Position numbers and translations under genes: made by a program. A DNA stretch of 64,000 bases from a virus: the IMG/VR virus record IMGVR_UViG_3300042878_001080, positions 1-64,000 of that record; one strand, 5' to 3'. Below, piece after piece: positions 25,699 through 33,964 of this stretch (position 1 is the first letter of the stretch; each line of letters opens with the position of its first letter). A model generated the notes under the pieces. It did no database searches, was not told where the DNA came from, and was given only the letters and a program-made list of their open reading frames with translations.

Positions 25699-26203
25699 TA
25701 AAGTACCAATTACAAGAATAGGAAAGTTCTTCGGAGCCGAGGATTTTACATTAGAACAAGATTTTGGTTCTGAATGGTTGCATAATGATATGAACTTTAC
25801 ATTAGTTCTATACCGTGTTGATAGATATAAGACAAAAGCTGATGACGTGTATGGTGAGACATCCGTGGATGGTATCAAGTTTTTACCACCGGTTGAATTT
25901 AAAGGATATGTTCAAATTATGGCTCCTGAGAACAAATATTTAGGAACATCTAAAATTGACCAAATGGAACCGGGTAATATGAAAGTATCTGTCTATCAAA
26001 GAGATTTGGAAGAATTGGAAATTGATATTAGTTATGGTGATTACATTGGATACTACGAAACTGAAGATAAAGTGAGGTATTACACTGTTAATAACGATGG
26101 AAGGGTAACATCAGACAATAAACATACAATTGGGGGTTATAAACCGTTCTATAGAACTATTATGGCATCTCCGGTTACAAATAACGAATTTAGAGGATTA
26201 TAA
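25691..26203 (+). CDS. Hypothetical virion-associated protein of the tail module
   Basis: 170 residues from the ATG at 25691 (MNNKVPITRIGKFFG). A longer frame opens at 25676, but the internal ATG gives a short 8-base overlap with the upstream stop and a clean N-terminus. Beta-rich, with VDGIKFLPPVEFKGYVQI and SYGDYIGYYETEDKVRYYTV. Position just before the tail completion and sheath genes suggests a neck or tail-completion component. No motif allows a firmer call. Confidence 0.55.
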   Translation: MNNKVPITRIGKFFGAEDFTLEQDFGSEWLHNDMNFTLVLYRVDRYKTKADDVYGETSVDGIKFLPPVEFKGYVQIMAPENKYLGTSKIDQMEPGNMKVSVYQRDLEELEIDISYGDYIGYYETEDKVRYYTVNNDGRVTSDNKHTIGGYKPFYRTIMASPVTNNEFRGL

Positions 26204-26577
26204 TGAAAGTAGTAATAACAGAGAGTAGGTTATTTGACGCAATATATAATTATATCGATAATATGTATGATGTTTCCGAACTTACTTTAAAACACCCTGA
26301 AGTTTGGGACGATGAAGAAATGTCGGAGATTGAAAACGCATATGTAACAGATTTCTACGATTATAATGAAAATTTAATATTTAGTTATTTTGAAAAAGAA
26401 TATTACGGTAATGATATTGGTAGTAAATTTTTTAAAGATTCTGCACCAATTTTAGAGGTTAATGGATACGATTGGCAAAGATTAACTAGTATGTTTGGCA
26501 ATAATTGGAAGGAACCAATGAAAAAATCATTTGAAGATAAATTTGGATTACCGGTTAATACCGTAACAATAGAATAA
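26203..26577 (+). CDS. Hypothetical acidic 124-residue protein
   Basis: 124 residues starting MKVVITESRLFDAIYNYID, a common opening of small phage and Bacteroidota proteins of unknown role, with many Asp, Glu and Tyr. It overlaps the upstream stop by one base (TAATG) and ends 12 bases before the next gene. No catalytic motif is seen. Function is unknown; operon membership suggests a late tail-related role. Confidence 0.5.
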   Translation: MKVVITESRLFDAIYNYIDNMYDVSELTLKHPEVWDDEEMSEIENAYVTDFYDYNENLIFSYFEKEYYGNDIGSKFFKDSAPILEVNGYDWQRLTSMFGNNWKEPMKKSFEDKFGLPVNTVTIE

Positions 26578-26589
26578 TAAAACAATAAA

Positions 26590-27624
26590 ATGGGTTTACC
26601 AAACAAAATAAAAAAAAATATACCACTAACGGAGTCCAAAACTCTTTTACCAAGAAGACACGAACTTTTGGATAAAATCAATAAAGACGGAACTTATCTT
26701 CCCAAATCTTTATTGCATGCCGACTTAGATAGAGGTTTTTTAGATTTTGTTAAAGACGATTTAAAAGTTGTTGTTGAAGGTAAAACTATTCCAACGGTAG
26801 ATATTTTAATTACCACTCAGAATTGGGCTCAATTCACTGAAACTTGGAATTTCCAAAATATAGATAAAAACGCTGAACCCCCATTTATAACTGTTGTTAG
26901 AACGCCTGAAGTTAAATTTGGGACTAATCCGGCAGTTTTATATAACATACCAAATAGAAGACAATATTTTTACGCTCAAGTTCCAACATTTGACGGACAA
27001 AGAAATGGTATGGATGTTTATACTATACCTCAACCGGTTCCGGTAGATATTACCTATTCTGTTAAAATTATTTGTAATAGAATGAGAGAATTAAATAAAC
27101 TTAATCAAATTATTCTTGAGAAGTTTGCATCAAGACAGGCATATGCGGTAATTAAGGGTCATTATATTCCTATTGTTATGGGTAATATTGCTGACGAATC
27201 GGTATTTGATGTTGAAAAAAGAAAGTATTACATTCAAACATATGAATTTACTATGTTGGGGTTTTTAATTGATGAAGACGAATTTGAGGTTTCTCCGGCA
27301 ATAACAAGGGTATTACAGGTTGTTGAGATTGAAAAAAAGACGACAAGACGTAATAAGAAAAAACCTATTGAAGAAGGTCCTGGAAATCAAGCGTTGTTTT
27401 TAGTTGGTAATACAACTCTAACACAACTGTTTAGTTATGTTGTTGATATTAAAATTGGTGAAATAGTTAATATAAGTTCGTTTGATGTTTATATCAACGA
27501 TGATTATTATGGGACCGATTTGATTTTAATACAAATTAACTCTGGTGATGTTCTAAGGTTAGATATTGTTAAAAATGATAACCTATTAGAATCTACAATT
27601 CAGTTTATTGATAAGATATTTTAA
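26590..27624 (+). CDS. Probable tail completion / terminator protein (gp3/gp15-like position)
   Basis: 344 residues. The central part (PTVDILITTQNWAQFTETW, PVPVDITYSVKIICNRMREL, NQIILEKFAS) follows the pattern of tail terminator proteins: a strand, a polar helix counting loops, and a conserved 'VPVDITYS' strand. A Lys/Arg-rich linker (KKTTRRNKKKP) at about 255-265 leads to a small C-terminal beta domain. It directly precedes the sheath gene, matching the place of completion proteins that cap tube or sheath. No search was possible, so the T4 equivalent (gp3 or gp15) is not fixed. Confidence 0.45.
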   Translation: MGLPNKIKKNIPLTESKTLLPRRHELLDKINKDGTYLPKSLLHADLDRGFLDFVKDDLKVVVEGKTIPTVDILITTQNWAQFTETWNFQNIDKNAEPPFITVVRTPEVKFGTNPAVLYNIPNRRQYFYAQVPTFDGQRNGMDVYTIPQPVPVDITYSVKIICNRMRELNKLNQIILEKFASRQAYAVIKGHYIPIVMGNIADESVFDVEKRKYYIQTYEFTMLGFLIDEDEFEVSPAITRVLQVVEIEKKTTRRNKKKPIEEGPGNQALFLVGNTTLTQLFSYVVDIKIGEIVNISSFDVYINDDYYGTDLILIQINSGDVLRLDIVKNDNLLESTIQFIDKIF

Positions 27625-27785
27625 TCCTCACCATAGATATCCTTTGTTGGTTTGCATTTTTCAACAATTAGTCGTTCTAAAAAACGATACATTTTAATTC
27701 CCTTCTTTTCGCAGTAGTTTTTAAGAATCTCGTGTGATTCCACCGATATCTTTAAATTTTTAATCTTTTTGATGTCTTTATCCAT
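27621..27785 (-). CDS. Orphan small ribbon-helix-helix-like protein
   Basis: 54 residues: MDKDIKKIKNLKISVESHEI, LKNYCEKKGIKMYRFLERLI, VEKCKPTKDIYGED. The basic strand (KIKNLKISVES), helix, turn and second helix match the ribbon-helix-helix layout of the HNH partners. No HNH gene accompanies it. It is read opposite to the tail genes; its stop overlaps the stop of the gene ending at 27624 by three bases. A minus-strand TATTTATA lies 35 bases upstream of its ATG. It could be a transcription regulator or the remnant of a homing cassette. Confidence 0.6.
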   Translation of the reverse strand: MDKDIKKIKNLKISVESHEILKNYCEKKGIKMYRFLERLIVEKCKPTKDIYGED

Positions 27786-27820
27786 AAGTAGAAAAAAGGT
27801 AGAAAATAATCTCCCTAAAA

Positions 27821-27828
27821 TATAAATA
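27821..27828 (-). promoter_or_regulatory. TATTTATA motif before the orphan regulator (minus strand)
   Basis: Minus-strand CTATTTATATTTTAG, 35 bases before the ATG at 27785, back to back with the sheath motif at 27865. Confidence 0.45.
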
Positions 27829-27864
27829 GTTGCTACGAAGTAAAGTATTTTGGTTTTTTTTTAA

Positions 27865-27872
27865 TATTTATA
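27865..27872 (+). promoter_or_regulatory. TATTTATA motif before the tail sheath gene
   Basis: Followed by TATAAATAAAATT and ACAAGACAAAC, 30 bases before the ATG at 27903. Confidence 0.5.
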
Positions 27873-27902
27873 TATAAATAAAATTATAAACAAGACAAAC
27901 TA

Positions 27903-30900
27903 ATGGCAACAAACAGCAAAGTATTCGTATCTCCCGGGGTATATACTTCCGAAGTTGATTTAAGTTTCGTAGCACAAAGTGTGGGTGTAACCACATTAGG
28001 TATCGTTGGTGAGACACAAAAAGGTCCCGCTTTTGAACCAATCTTTATACGTAACTTCGATGAATTCTCAACTTTTTTTGGGGGAACATCCCCTGAGAAG
28101 TTTATCAATACACAAATACCGAAGTATGAAGCATCATATATCGCAAAGGCTTACTTACAACAATCTAATCAATTGTTTGTTACGAGAATTTTGGGGTTAT
28201 CAGGATATGATGCAGGACCATCTTGGTCTTTTAAAACAATCGCTAATGTTGATAAATCAACAGTAGGGTTTAAGTGTTCTGGAACAACATATGATGTAAC
28301 ATTATGTGCGGATGTATGTACGGGTTATACTATAACACCATTTACATTTACTTTCACAGGATGTAACAGTAATATAAATACGATTGGATTATCGGGGGTA
28401 ACTAGTTATATATCAAGTAATTTAAATGATACTTACGAAACATTTAATGGAAGTACCTCAACAATATCTGATAATATTAAAACACAATTATTTAATATTA
28501 TTAGTATTCCAAGTACTTCAGCAACATCAATTAACTACTACGGGACAATTTCAGGTTCTGATTATAACACATTAAGTACTACATACACAAGTGAAACTAA
28601 TGTTTATGGTGTTGATAGTGTAAGTTCAACAAATGCGGACTATACTGATGCAAATAATGACCCTTGGTATTACTCTTTATTTGATAATACTAATGGTTCA
28701 TATAGTGGTTTTTCATTTTATAATGTTGTTAGTGATTTAACTCAAACTTCAACATCTTCAAACTGTGCAACATTCTATTCATTATCAGTTAGTTCTGCAA
28801 CGGTATCAAATACTGTAGGTAGTATAAACTATAATACTAATACTATTGATGTTGTGTTACCATCAGGAACACCAACATCTGGTTTAACGGCATTAACAGT
28901 TATGTTTAGTGCTTGTACAACAAATGTTAAGGTTAGTGGTGTTACACAACAAAGTTCAGGTAGTACTCAAAACTTTTCAGCGGGAACTAAACAATATGTT
29001 TTAGTGTCCCAAGATAGTGGAACAACGAATAATTGGACCGTTAATGTTACGGTTGATAATCCTTGTAATCCAGCGACAACAGGTCATACAGGTTCTCATA
29101 ATACCGGAACAATAACTACTTGTTATAGTGGTACGGTTAGTGGTAAAATTTATGTTTATTCAGGTGTCTCTTATACTGATTTTGACGATATGGTTATTGC
29201 AACACTTCGTTCAAGAGGTATTGCAACATATAGTACTGATAGTAATGGTCCTGCTTATGAAGTTACAGGATTAACAGATGTTACTATTGATTGTGTTACT
29301 TCAACATATTCAAACATTGCTAAAAACCCATTTGCGGAATTTGGTCTTAATGTTATAGATAAAGATGGTAATAGTTTCTTCTTTGAAACATCATTTAGTG
29401 AATCGGATTCTAAATACTTACCAAAAGTGTTTGGTTCTTCTAATTTCTCTAAACCAAGAACAACAGTACCATTATTTGTTGAGGAAAAATTTCAAACATT
29501 ATTGAACTACGGTTATAATAAAGGATATATTAAAGGTTTAAGTTGTGACTTACTATCATTACCTAGAGCTAATTCAAATGTTAATTCCTCGTCATCTATA
29601 GCATATTACTTAGAAAAATATCAAACACCGGTTTCACCGTGGATTGTTTCTGAAGTTAGAGGTAGTAAAGTATATAACTTATTTAGATTTACAACCATTT
29701 CTGACGGTAATGGTGCAAATACGGAAGTTAAAATATCAATATCTAATATGTCTTTTAATAATTTAACATTTGACGTGTTAGTTAGAGATTTTTATGATAC
29801 CGATAATAATCCGGTAGTAATTGAGAAATTTACTAATTGTACTATGGATTCTAATAGTAATTCATTTGTGGGACAAAAAATTGGAACAACAGATGGTGAA
29901 TACGCATTAAATTCAAAATACATAATGGTAGAAATGAATGAAGATGCACCTATTGATACATTACCTTGTGGTTTTCAAGGATTTAAATTTAGACAATATG
30001 GTTCATCAAATTCCCCATTTCCAATTTATAAAACTAAATACGATTATCCGGGAGAAGTGGTTTTTGACCCACCATTTGGATTAAGTTCAGGAAGTAACAA
30101 CTCAACTTTAAGTCCGGGTGATAATGTTCGTAAAACATATTTAGGTATTTCTACAGGAAATGGTGCTGGTTTTGACGTTGATTTCTTCCAATATAAAGGA
30201 AAACAAAGACCTTTAAATTTATGTATTGATAGTGATGCTGCTGAATGGATAACATTAACTAAAGGTTATCATATGGATAAAAACGCAAGTGGTATAACAA
30301 TTTCTAATAGTTATACAACTAGTGGAACTTCAGCATATTATGTTGGTGACGCTACATTCACAACAGACCCTTCAGACGAAACAAGTCCTTATTACAGAAT
30401 ATATTCTCGTAAGTTCTCAGTATTAGTTCAAGGAGGTTTTGATGGTTGGGATATCTATAGAGAATCAAGAACAAATACCGACACATTTAAGTTAGGTAGA
30501 AGAGGTTACTTAAACGGTGCTTGTCAGGACATTAAATATCCTACAGCAACAGGTTGGGGAGCATTTAAACAAATTAAAGTTGGAAATAATACTGTTGATT
30601 GGGGTAACTCTGATTACTACGCTTATTTATTAGGACAACAAACATTCTCAAATCCTGAAGCAGTTAATATTAATTTATTTGTTACACCAGGTATTGATTA
30701 TACTAATAATTCTGATTTAGTTGGGGATGCAATTGAAATGATTGAGTTCAATAGAGCTGATTCATTATACATTTGTACGACTGCTGATAGTAATTTATTT
30801 TTACCAACACCTGATACCGCTGGTTTAATTTACCCTCAAGAAGCTGTTAATGTTTTGGACGATAGTGGTGTAGATTCTAATTATACAGCAACTTATTATC

Positions 30901-31496
30901 CTTGGGTATTAACTAGAGATAGTGTTAATAATACACAAATCTATTTACCACCAACGGCAGAAGTTGTAAGAAACTTGGCATTAACCGATAACATTGCGTT
31001 CCCTTGGTTCGCGGCAGCAGGTTATACAAGAGGTATTGTAAATGCTATCAAAGCGAGAAAGAAACTTACTCAAGAAGATAGAGATGTCCTTTATCAAGGT
31101 CGTATCAACCCAATCGCCACTTTTTCTGATGTTGGTACCGTAATTTGGGGTAATAAAACTCTTCAAGTAGCACAATCCGCTCTTGATAGAATAAATGTGA
31201 GAAGATTATTACTTCAAGCTCGTAAATTGATTTCAGCAGTATCTGTAAGATTATTGTTTGAACAAAACGACCAAAAAGTAAGACAAGATTTCTTAGATGC
31301 TGTTAATCCTATCTTGGACGCTATCAGAAGAGATAGAGGTTTATATGATTTCCGAGTTACAGTATCTTCAGACACTGCTGATTTAGATAGAAATCAAATG
31401 ACTGGTAAGATTTATATCAAACCAACCAAATCATTAGAATTTATAGACATTACGTTCTATATTACTCCAACCGGAGCTTCTTTTGAAAATATATAA
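27903..31496 (+). CDS. Tail sheath protein with a large insertion (gp18-like)
   Basis: 1197 residues; T4 gp18 has 659. The sheath N-terminus is FVSPGVYTSEVDLSFVAQSV with GIVGETQKGPAFEP. The middle domain is recognisable at about 575-705 (TTISDGNGANTEVKISI, FDVLVRDFYDTDNNP). The C-terminal core is at about 985-1197 (QGRINPIATFSDVGTVIWG, SALDRINVRRLLLQARKLIS, GKIYIKPTKSLEFIDITFYI). Residues about 115-560 are extra Ser/Thr/Asn-rich sequence, including a beta-sandwich-like stretch at 293-388 typical of surface Ig/cadherin-like domains. It forms the contractile sheath; the insertion probably decorates its outside. Confidence 0.92.
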   Translation: MATNSKVFVSPGVYTSEVDLSFVAQSVGVTTLGIVGETQKGPAFEPIFIRNFDEFSTFFGGTSPEKFINTQIPKYEASYIAKAYLQQSNQLFVTRILGLSGYDAGPSWSFKTIANVDKSTVGFKCSGTTYDVTLCADVCTGYTITPFTFTFTGCNSNINTIGLSGVTSYISSNLNDTYETFNGSTSTISDNIKTQLFNIISIPSTSATSINYYGTISGSDYNTLSTTYTSETNVYGVDSVSSTNADYTDANNDPWYYSLFDNTNGSYSGFSFYNVVSDLTQTSTSSNCATFYSLSVSSATVSNTVGSINYNTNTIDVVLPSGTPTSGLTALTVMFSACTTNVKVSGVTQQSSGSTQNFSAGTKQYVLVSQDSGTTNNWTVNVTVDNPCNPATTGHTGSHNTGTITTCYSGTVSGKIYVYSGVSYTDFDDMVIATLRSRGIATYSTDSNGPAYEVTGLTDVTIDCVTSTYSNIAKNPFAEFGLNVIDKDGNSFFFETSFSESDSKYLPKVFGSSNFSKPRTTVPLFVEEKFQTLLNYGYNKGYIKGLSCDLLSLPRANSNVNSSSSIAYYLEKYQTPVSPWIVSEVRGSKVYNLFRFTTISDGNGANTEVKISISNMSFNNLTFDVLVRDFYDTDNNPVVIEKFTNCTMDSNSNSFVGQKIGTTDGEYALNSKYIMVEMNEDAPIDTLPCGFQGFKFRQYGSSNSPFPIYKTKYDYPGEVVFDPPFGLSSGSNNSTLSPGDNVRKTYLGISTGNGAGFDVDFFQYKGKQRPLNLCIDSDAAEWITLTKGYHMDKNASGITISNSYTTSGTSAYYVGDATFTTDPSDETSPYYRIYSRKFSVLVQGGFDGWDIYRESRTNTDTFKLGRRGYLNGACQDIKYPTATGWGAFKQIKVGNNTVDWGNSDYYAYLLGQQTFSNPEAVNINLFVTPGIDYTNNSDLVGDAIEMIEFNRADSLYICTTADSNLFLPTPDTAGLIYPQEAVNVLDDSGVDSNYTATYYPWVLTRDSVNNTQIYLPPTAEVVRNLALTDNIAFPWFAAAGYTRGIVNAIKARKKLTQEDRDVLYQGRINPIATFSDVGTVIWGNKTLQVAQSALDRINVRRLLLQARKLISAVSVRLLFEQNDQKVRQDFLDAVNPILDAIRRDRGLYDFRVTVSSDTADLDRNQMTGKIYIKPTKSLEFIDITFYITPTGASFENI

Positions 31497-31503
31497 TAAA
31501 AAA

Positions 31504-31534
31504 ATTATGACCCATTGTAATAGTGGGTCATAAT
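31504..31534 (+). terminator. Strong hairpin after the sheath gene
   Basis: ATTATGACCCA (31504-31514) pairs perfectly with TGGGTCATAAT (31524-31534). It is followed by TAAGCC, not a T-run, so it may stabilise the mRNA end or terminate weakly. Confidence 0.5.
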
Positions 31535-31553
31535 TAAGCCTTAATTAAAAATT

Positions 31554-32372
31554 ATGTTAAAAAATAGAATTGTAGAGGGTATTGACGAAACAGGTGCTCC
31601 GGATGAAAAGTATTACGCTTTTGATTGGGACGATAATATTGTTTCTATGCCGACAAAGATAATATTAAAAGATGAAGATGGTGATGAGGTTGGAATGTCA
31701 ACTGAAGATTTTGCAACATATCGAGAAGAAATTGGTAAAGAACCAGTTGAGTTTGAAGGACACACTATTGTTGGGTTCTCTAACGACCCTTTTAGATGGT
31801 TTGGAACTAAAGGTGATAAACAATTTATTGTTGATTCAATGACCGCAAAACCAGGTCCTGCTTGGCCGGATTTTGTTGAAGCAATTAATAATGGTTCAAT
31901 ATTCTCAATCGTAACAGCAAGAGGGCATACACCTTCAGTTTTAAAAGAGGCTTGTTACAATTATATTGTATCTAATTTCAACGGTATTAATTCTAATGAA
32001 TTAGTTAGAAATTTAGAAAAATATAGAGATTTAACGGATGAAGAAAACACATCTAAAAGAGAAATGATTAGAGAATATTTAGATTTATGTCGTTTTTATC
32101 CTGTAACTTATGGAGAAGGTTCCGCAACAAATCCTGAACAAGGTAAAATCAAAGCATTAGATGAGTTTGTTGAGTATGTTAAAGATATATCTAACTATAT
32201 TCAAAAAGAAGCATTTTTAAAAAATAAAATAAATAATTATTTTGTACCTAAAATAGGTTTTTCAGATGACGACTTAAAAAATGTGGATGTAGTGAAAAAA
32301 CATTTTGAACAAGACCCAGAAAATATTATTAAAACATATTCAACCGCTGGAGGAATTAAAAAAGAATATTAA
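31554..32372 (+). CDS. HAD-superfamily phosphohydrolase-like protein
   Basis: 272 residues. HAD motif I is YYAFDWDDNIVSMPTKI, with Asp24 as nucleophile and Asp26 as acid/base. Motif II is SIVTARGHTP (Thr near 123). The acidic motif is KIGFSDDDLKNVDVVKKHF (about 233-251). A cap insertion lies between motifs I and II. It is probably a cytosolic phosphatase acting on nucleotides, sugars or nucleic-acid ends. It lies between the sheath and tube genes, an odd place for an enzyme, and follows the sheath hairpin with no clear promoter. The substrate is unknown. Confidence 0.68.
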   Translation: MLKNRIVEGIDETGAPDEKYYAFDWDDNIVSMPTKIILKDEDGDEVGMSTEDFATYREEIGKEPVEFEGHTIVGFSNDPFRWFGTKGDKQFIVDSMTAKPGPAWPDFVEAINNGSIFSIVTARGHTPSVLKEACYNYIVSNFNGINSNELVRNLEKYRDLTDEENTSKREMIREYLDLCRFYPVTYGEGSATNPEQGKIKALDEFVEYVKDISNYIQKEAFLKNKINNYFVPKIGFSDDDLKNVDVVKKHFEQDPENIIKTYSTAGGIKKEY

Positions 32373-32374
32373 AA

Positions 32375-32382
32375 TATTTATA
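32375..32382 (+). promoter_or_regulatory. TATTTATA motif at the head of the tandem repeat
   Basis: TATTTATAAATAAAAATTATT begins here and runs straight into the 14-bp repeat array; the first repeat resembles the motif's usual 3' flank. Confidence 0.4.
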
Positions 32383-32491
32383 AATAAAAATTATTAAATA
32401 AAAATTATTAAATAAAAATTATTAAATAAAAATTATTAAATAAAAATTATTAAATAAAAATTATTAAATAAAAATTATTAAATAAACTATT
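32382..32491 (+). repeat. Tandem repeat, 14 bp x 7 plus a degenerate copy
   Basis: AAATAAAAATTATT is repeated seven times without change (32382-32479), then AAATAAACTATT. It fills the largest intergenic gap of the window (32373-32616), between the HAD and tube genes. Identical units indicate recent slippage or active maintenance. Confidence 0.95.
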
Positions 32492-32566
32492 AATATAAAA
32501 ACTAGGATTTCTAGAATGATAGATATTTTAATTCTAAAAGTCAAGTAAAAAAAATTAAATAGGTAA

Positions 32567-32574
32567 TATTTATA
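32567..32574 (+). promoter_or_regulatory. TATTTATA motif before the tail tube gene
   Basis: TATTTATAATAAACAAGAT, 42 bases before the ATG at 32617. Confidence 0.5.
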
Positions 32575-32616
32575 ATAAACAAGATAAAAAATAAAAATTA
32601 AAAAAACAAATAGAAA

Positions 32617-33105
32617 ATGGCTGATTTATTAATGAAAATGCCCATACCGTATGAACCGAAAAGACAAAATAGGTTTATTGTACGATTCCCTTCTACATTA
32701 GGGATTAACGAATGGTTCGTAGAATCTGCCGCTAGACCACACATAACAATCAAAGACGTTGAAATACCTTTTTTAAATACTTCAACTTATGTTGCTGGTA
32801 GATTTACTTGGGGTACTATGAATGTTAAATTCCGTGACCCAATTGGACCTTCAGCGTCACAAGCTCTTATGGAGTGGGTTCGTTTATGTGCTGAGTCTGT
32901 TACAGGTCGTATGGGGTATGCTGCGGGATACAAAAAAAATATTGACCTTGAGATGTTAGACCCAACAGGTGTTGTTGTGGAAAAATGGATTTTAGAAGGT
33001 TCTTGGTTAAGTGATGTTAATTTTGACGCTTTACAGTATAGTTCAGACCAATTAGCAACAATTTCAACAACTATTCGTATGGATAGATGTGTATTAGTTT
33101 ATTAA
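32617..33105 (+). CDS. Tail tube protein (gp19-like)
   Basis: 162 residues, almost the length of T4 gp19 (163). The pattern is typical: YEPKRQNRFIVRFPSTLGI, WFVESAARPHITIKDVEIPF, FTWGTMNVKFRDPIGPS, VRLCAESVTGRMGYAAGYKK, LEMLDPTGVVVEKWILEGSW. It polymerises into the inner tube of the contractile tail. It is a single-gene unit with a TATTTATA motif and repeat array upstream and a strong terminator downstream, which fits very high late expression. Confidence 0.95.
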   Translation: MADLLMKMPIPYEPKRQNRFIVRFPSTLGINEWFVESAARPHITIKDVEIPFLNTSTYVAGRFTWGTMNVKFRDPIGPSASQALMEWVRLCAESVTGRMGYAAGYKKNIDLEMLDPTGVVVEKWILEGSWLSDVNFDALQYSSDQLATISTTIRMDRCVLVY

Positions 33106-33122
33106 TTTATAAAAATTAAAAT

Positions 33123-33160
33123 AAAATACCCCTACATTTAATTATGTGGGGGTATTTTAT
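33123..33160 (+). terminator. Terminator after the tail tube gene
   Basis: AAAATACCCCTACA (33123-33136) with TGTGGGGGTATTTT (33145-33158), one G-T pair, followed by an AT-rich stretch. Confidence 0.7.
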
Positions 33161-33184
33161 TTATATTAAAAAAATATATCGTAT

Positions 33185-33192
33185 TATTTATA
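33185..33192 (+). promoter_or_regulatory. TATTTATA motif before the tail chaperone gene
   Basis: TATTTATAATAAAAAC, 16 bases before the ATG at 33209. Confidence 0.5.
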
Positions 33193-33208
33193 ATAAAAAC
33201 AAAATTAT

Positions 33209-33964
33209 ATGGAACAAAGTTTAATAGATGCTGGAACACAAAATTTCAGCTTACCACACGATATGGTTCAATTACCGACAGATGGGGTTTTTTATAAATC
33301 AAAAAAGAAAGCGGTTAAAATTGGTTATTTAACAGCAAATGATGAAAATTATTTAATTGGTGCTGGTCGTAGTAGTGAAAACATTATTTTAAAATTATTG
33401 AGAAATAAAATGTACGAACACGACTTACGTCCTGAAGAACTTTTAGATGGTGATGTTGAGGCAATATTAATCTTTTTAAGAAATACTTCTTTTGGTTCAG
33501 AATATAGTCTTAATTTAATTGACCCAGGAACTGATAAACCATTTGTTGGTACAATTACTTTAGATGAGTTAAATTTTAGAAAAACGAATGTTAAACCGGA
33601 TGAAGATGGTACATTTACCACTAAATTACCAAAAACTGGTGTTACAGTAAAATTAAAACCAACAACTTTTAATGATACAATTGATTTAGATAAAATGGCT
33701 GAACAATATCCCGTTGGTCATCAAGTGCCAAGAATTACTTGGAAATTATTAAAACATATTGTTGAAATTGATGGTAATACTGATAGAACAAAAATAAGTT
33801 TATTTATTGATTCCTTACCAATTATGGATTCAAAATACATAAGAAAGTTTTTAAAAGAAAATGAACCGTCATTGGATTTAAAAAGAAGTGTAATCGCCCC
33901 ATCAGGAGAATTGGTATCTTTCGAGATTGCCTTTGGGGTGGAGTTTTTTCGACCTTTCTTCTAA
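33209..33964 (+). CDS. Tail assembly chaperone / baseplate hub assembly protein (gp26-like), zero-frame product
   Basis: 251 residues. The N-terminus (FSLPHDMVQLPTDGVFYKSK, KKAVKIGYLTANDENYLIGA) and EELLDGDVEAILIFLRNTSF with FGSEYSLNL match the T4 gp26-like baseplate family (PF12322). That family has the helical layout of tail chaperones. It lies between the tube and tape measure genes, exactly where siphophages keep the frameshifting G/GT chaperones. Near the end the frame reads GAG TTT TTT CGA CCT TTC TTC TAA. A conserved-looking continuation lies in the +1 frame (next entry), so two products are likely. Confidence 0.72.
   Translation: MEQSLIDAGTQNFSLPHDMVQLPTDGVFYKSKKKAVKIGYLTANDENYLIGAGRSSENIILKLLRNKMYEHDLRPEELLDGDVEAILIFLRNTSFGSEYSLNLIDPGTDKPFVGTITLDELNFRKTNVKPDEDGTFTTKLPKTGVTVKLKPTTFNDTIDLDKMAEQYPVGHQVPRITWKLLKHIVEIDGNTDRTKISLFIDSLPIMDSKYIRKFLKENEPSLDLKRSVIAPSGELVSFEIAFGVEFFRPFF

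Noticed and set aside
32382-32491. CRISPR array
   Set aside because: The 14-bp units are directly adjacent without spacers, so this is a simple tandem repeat.
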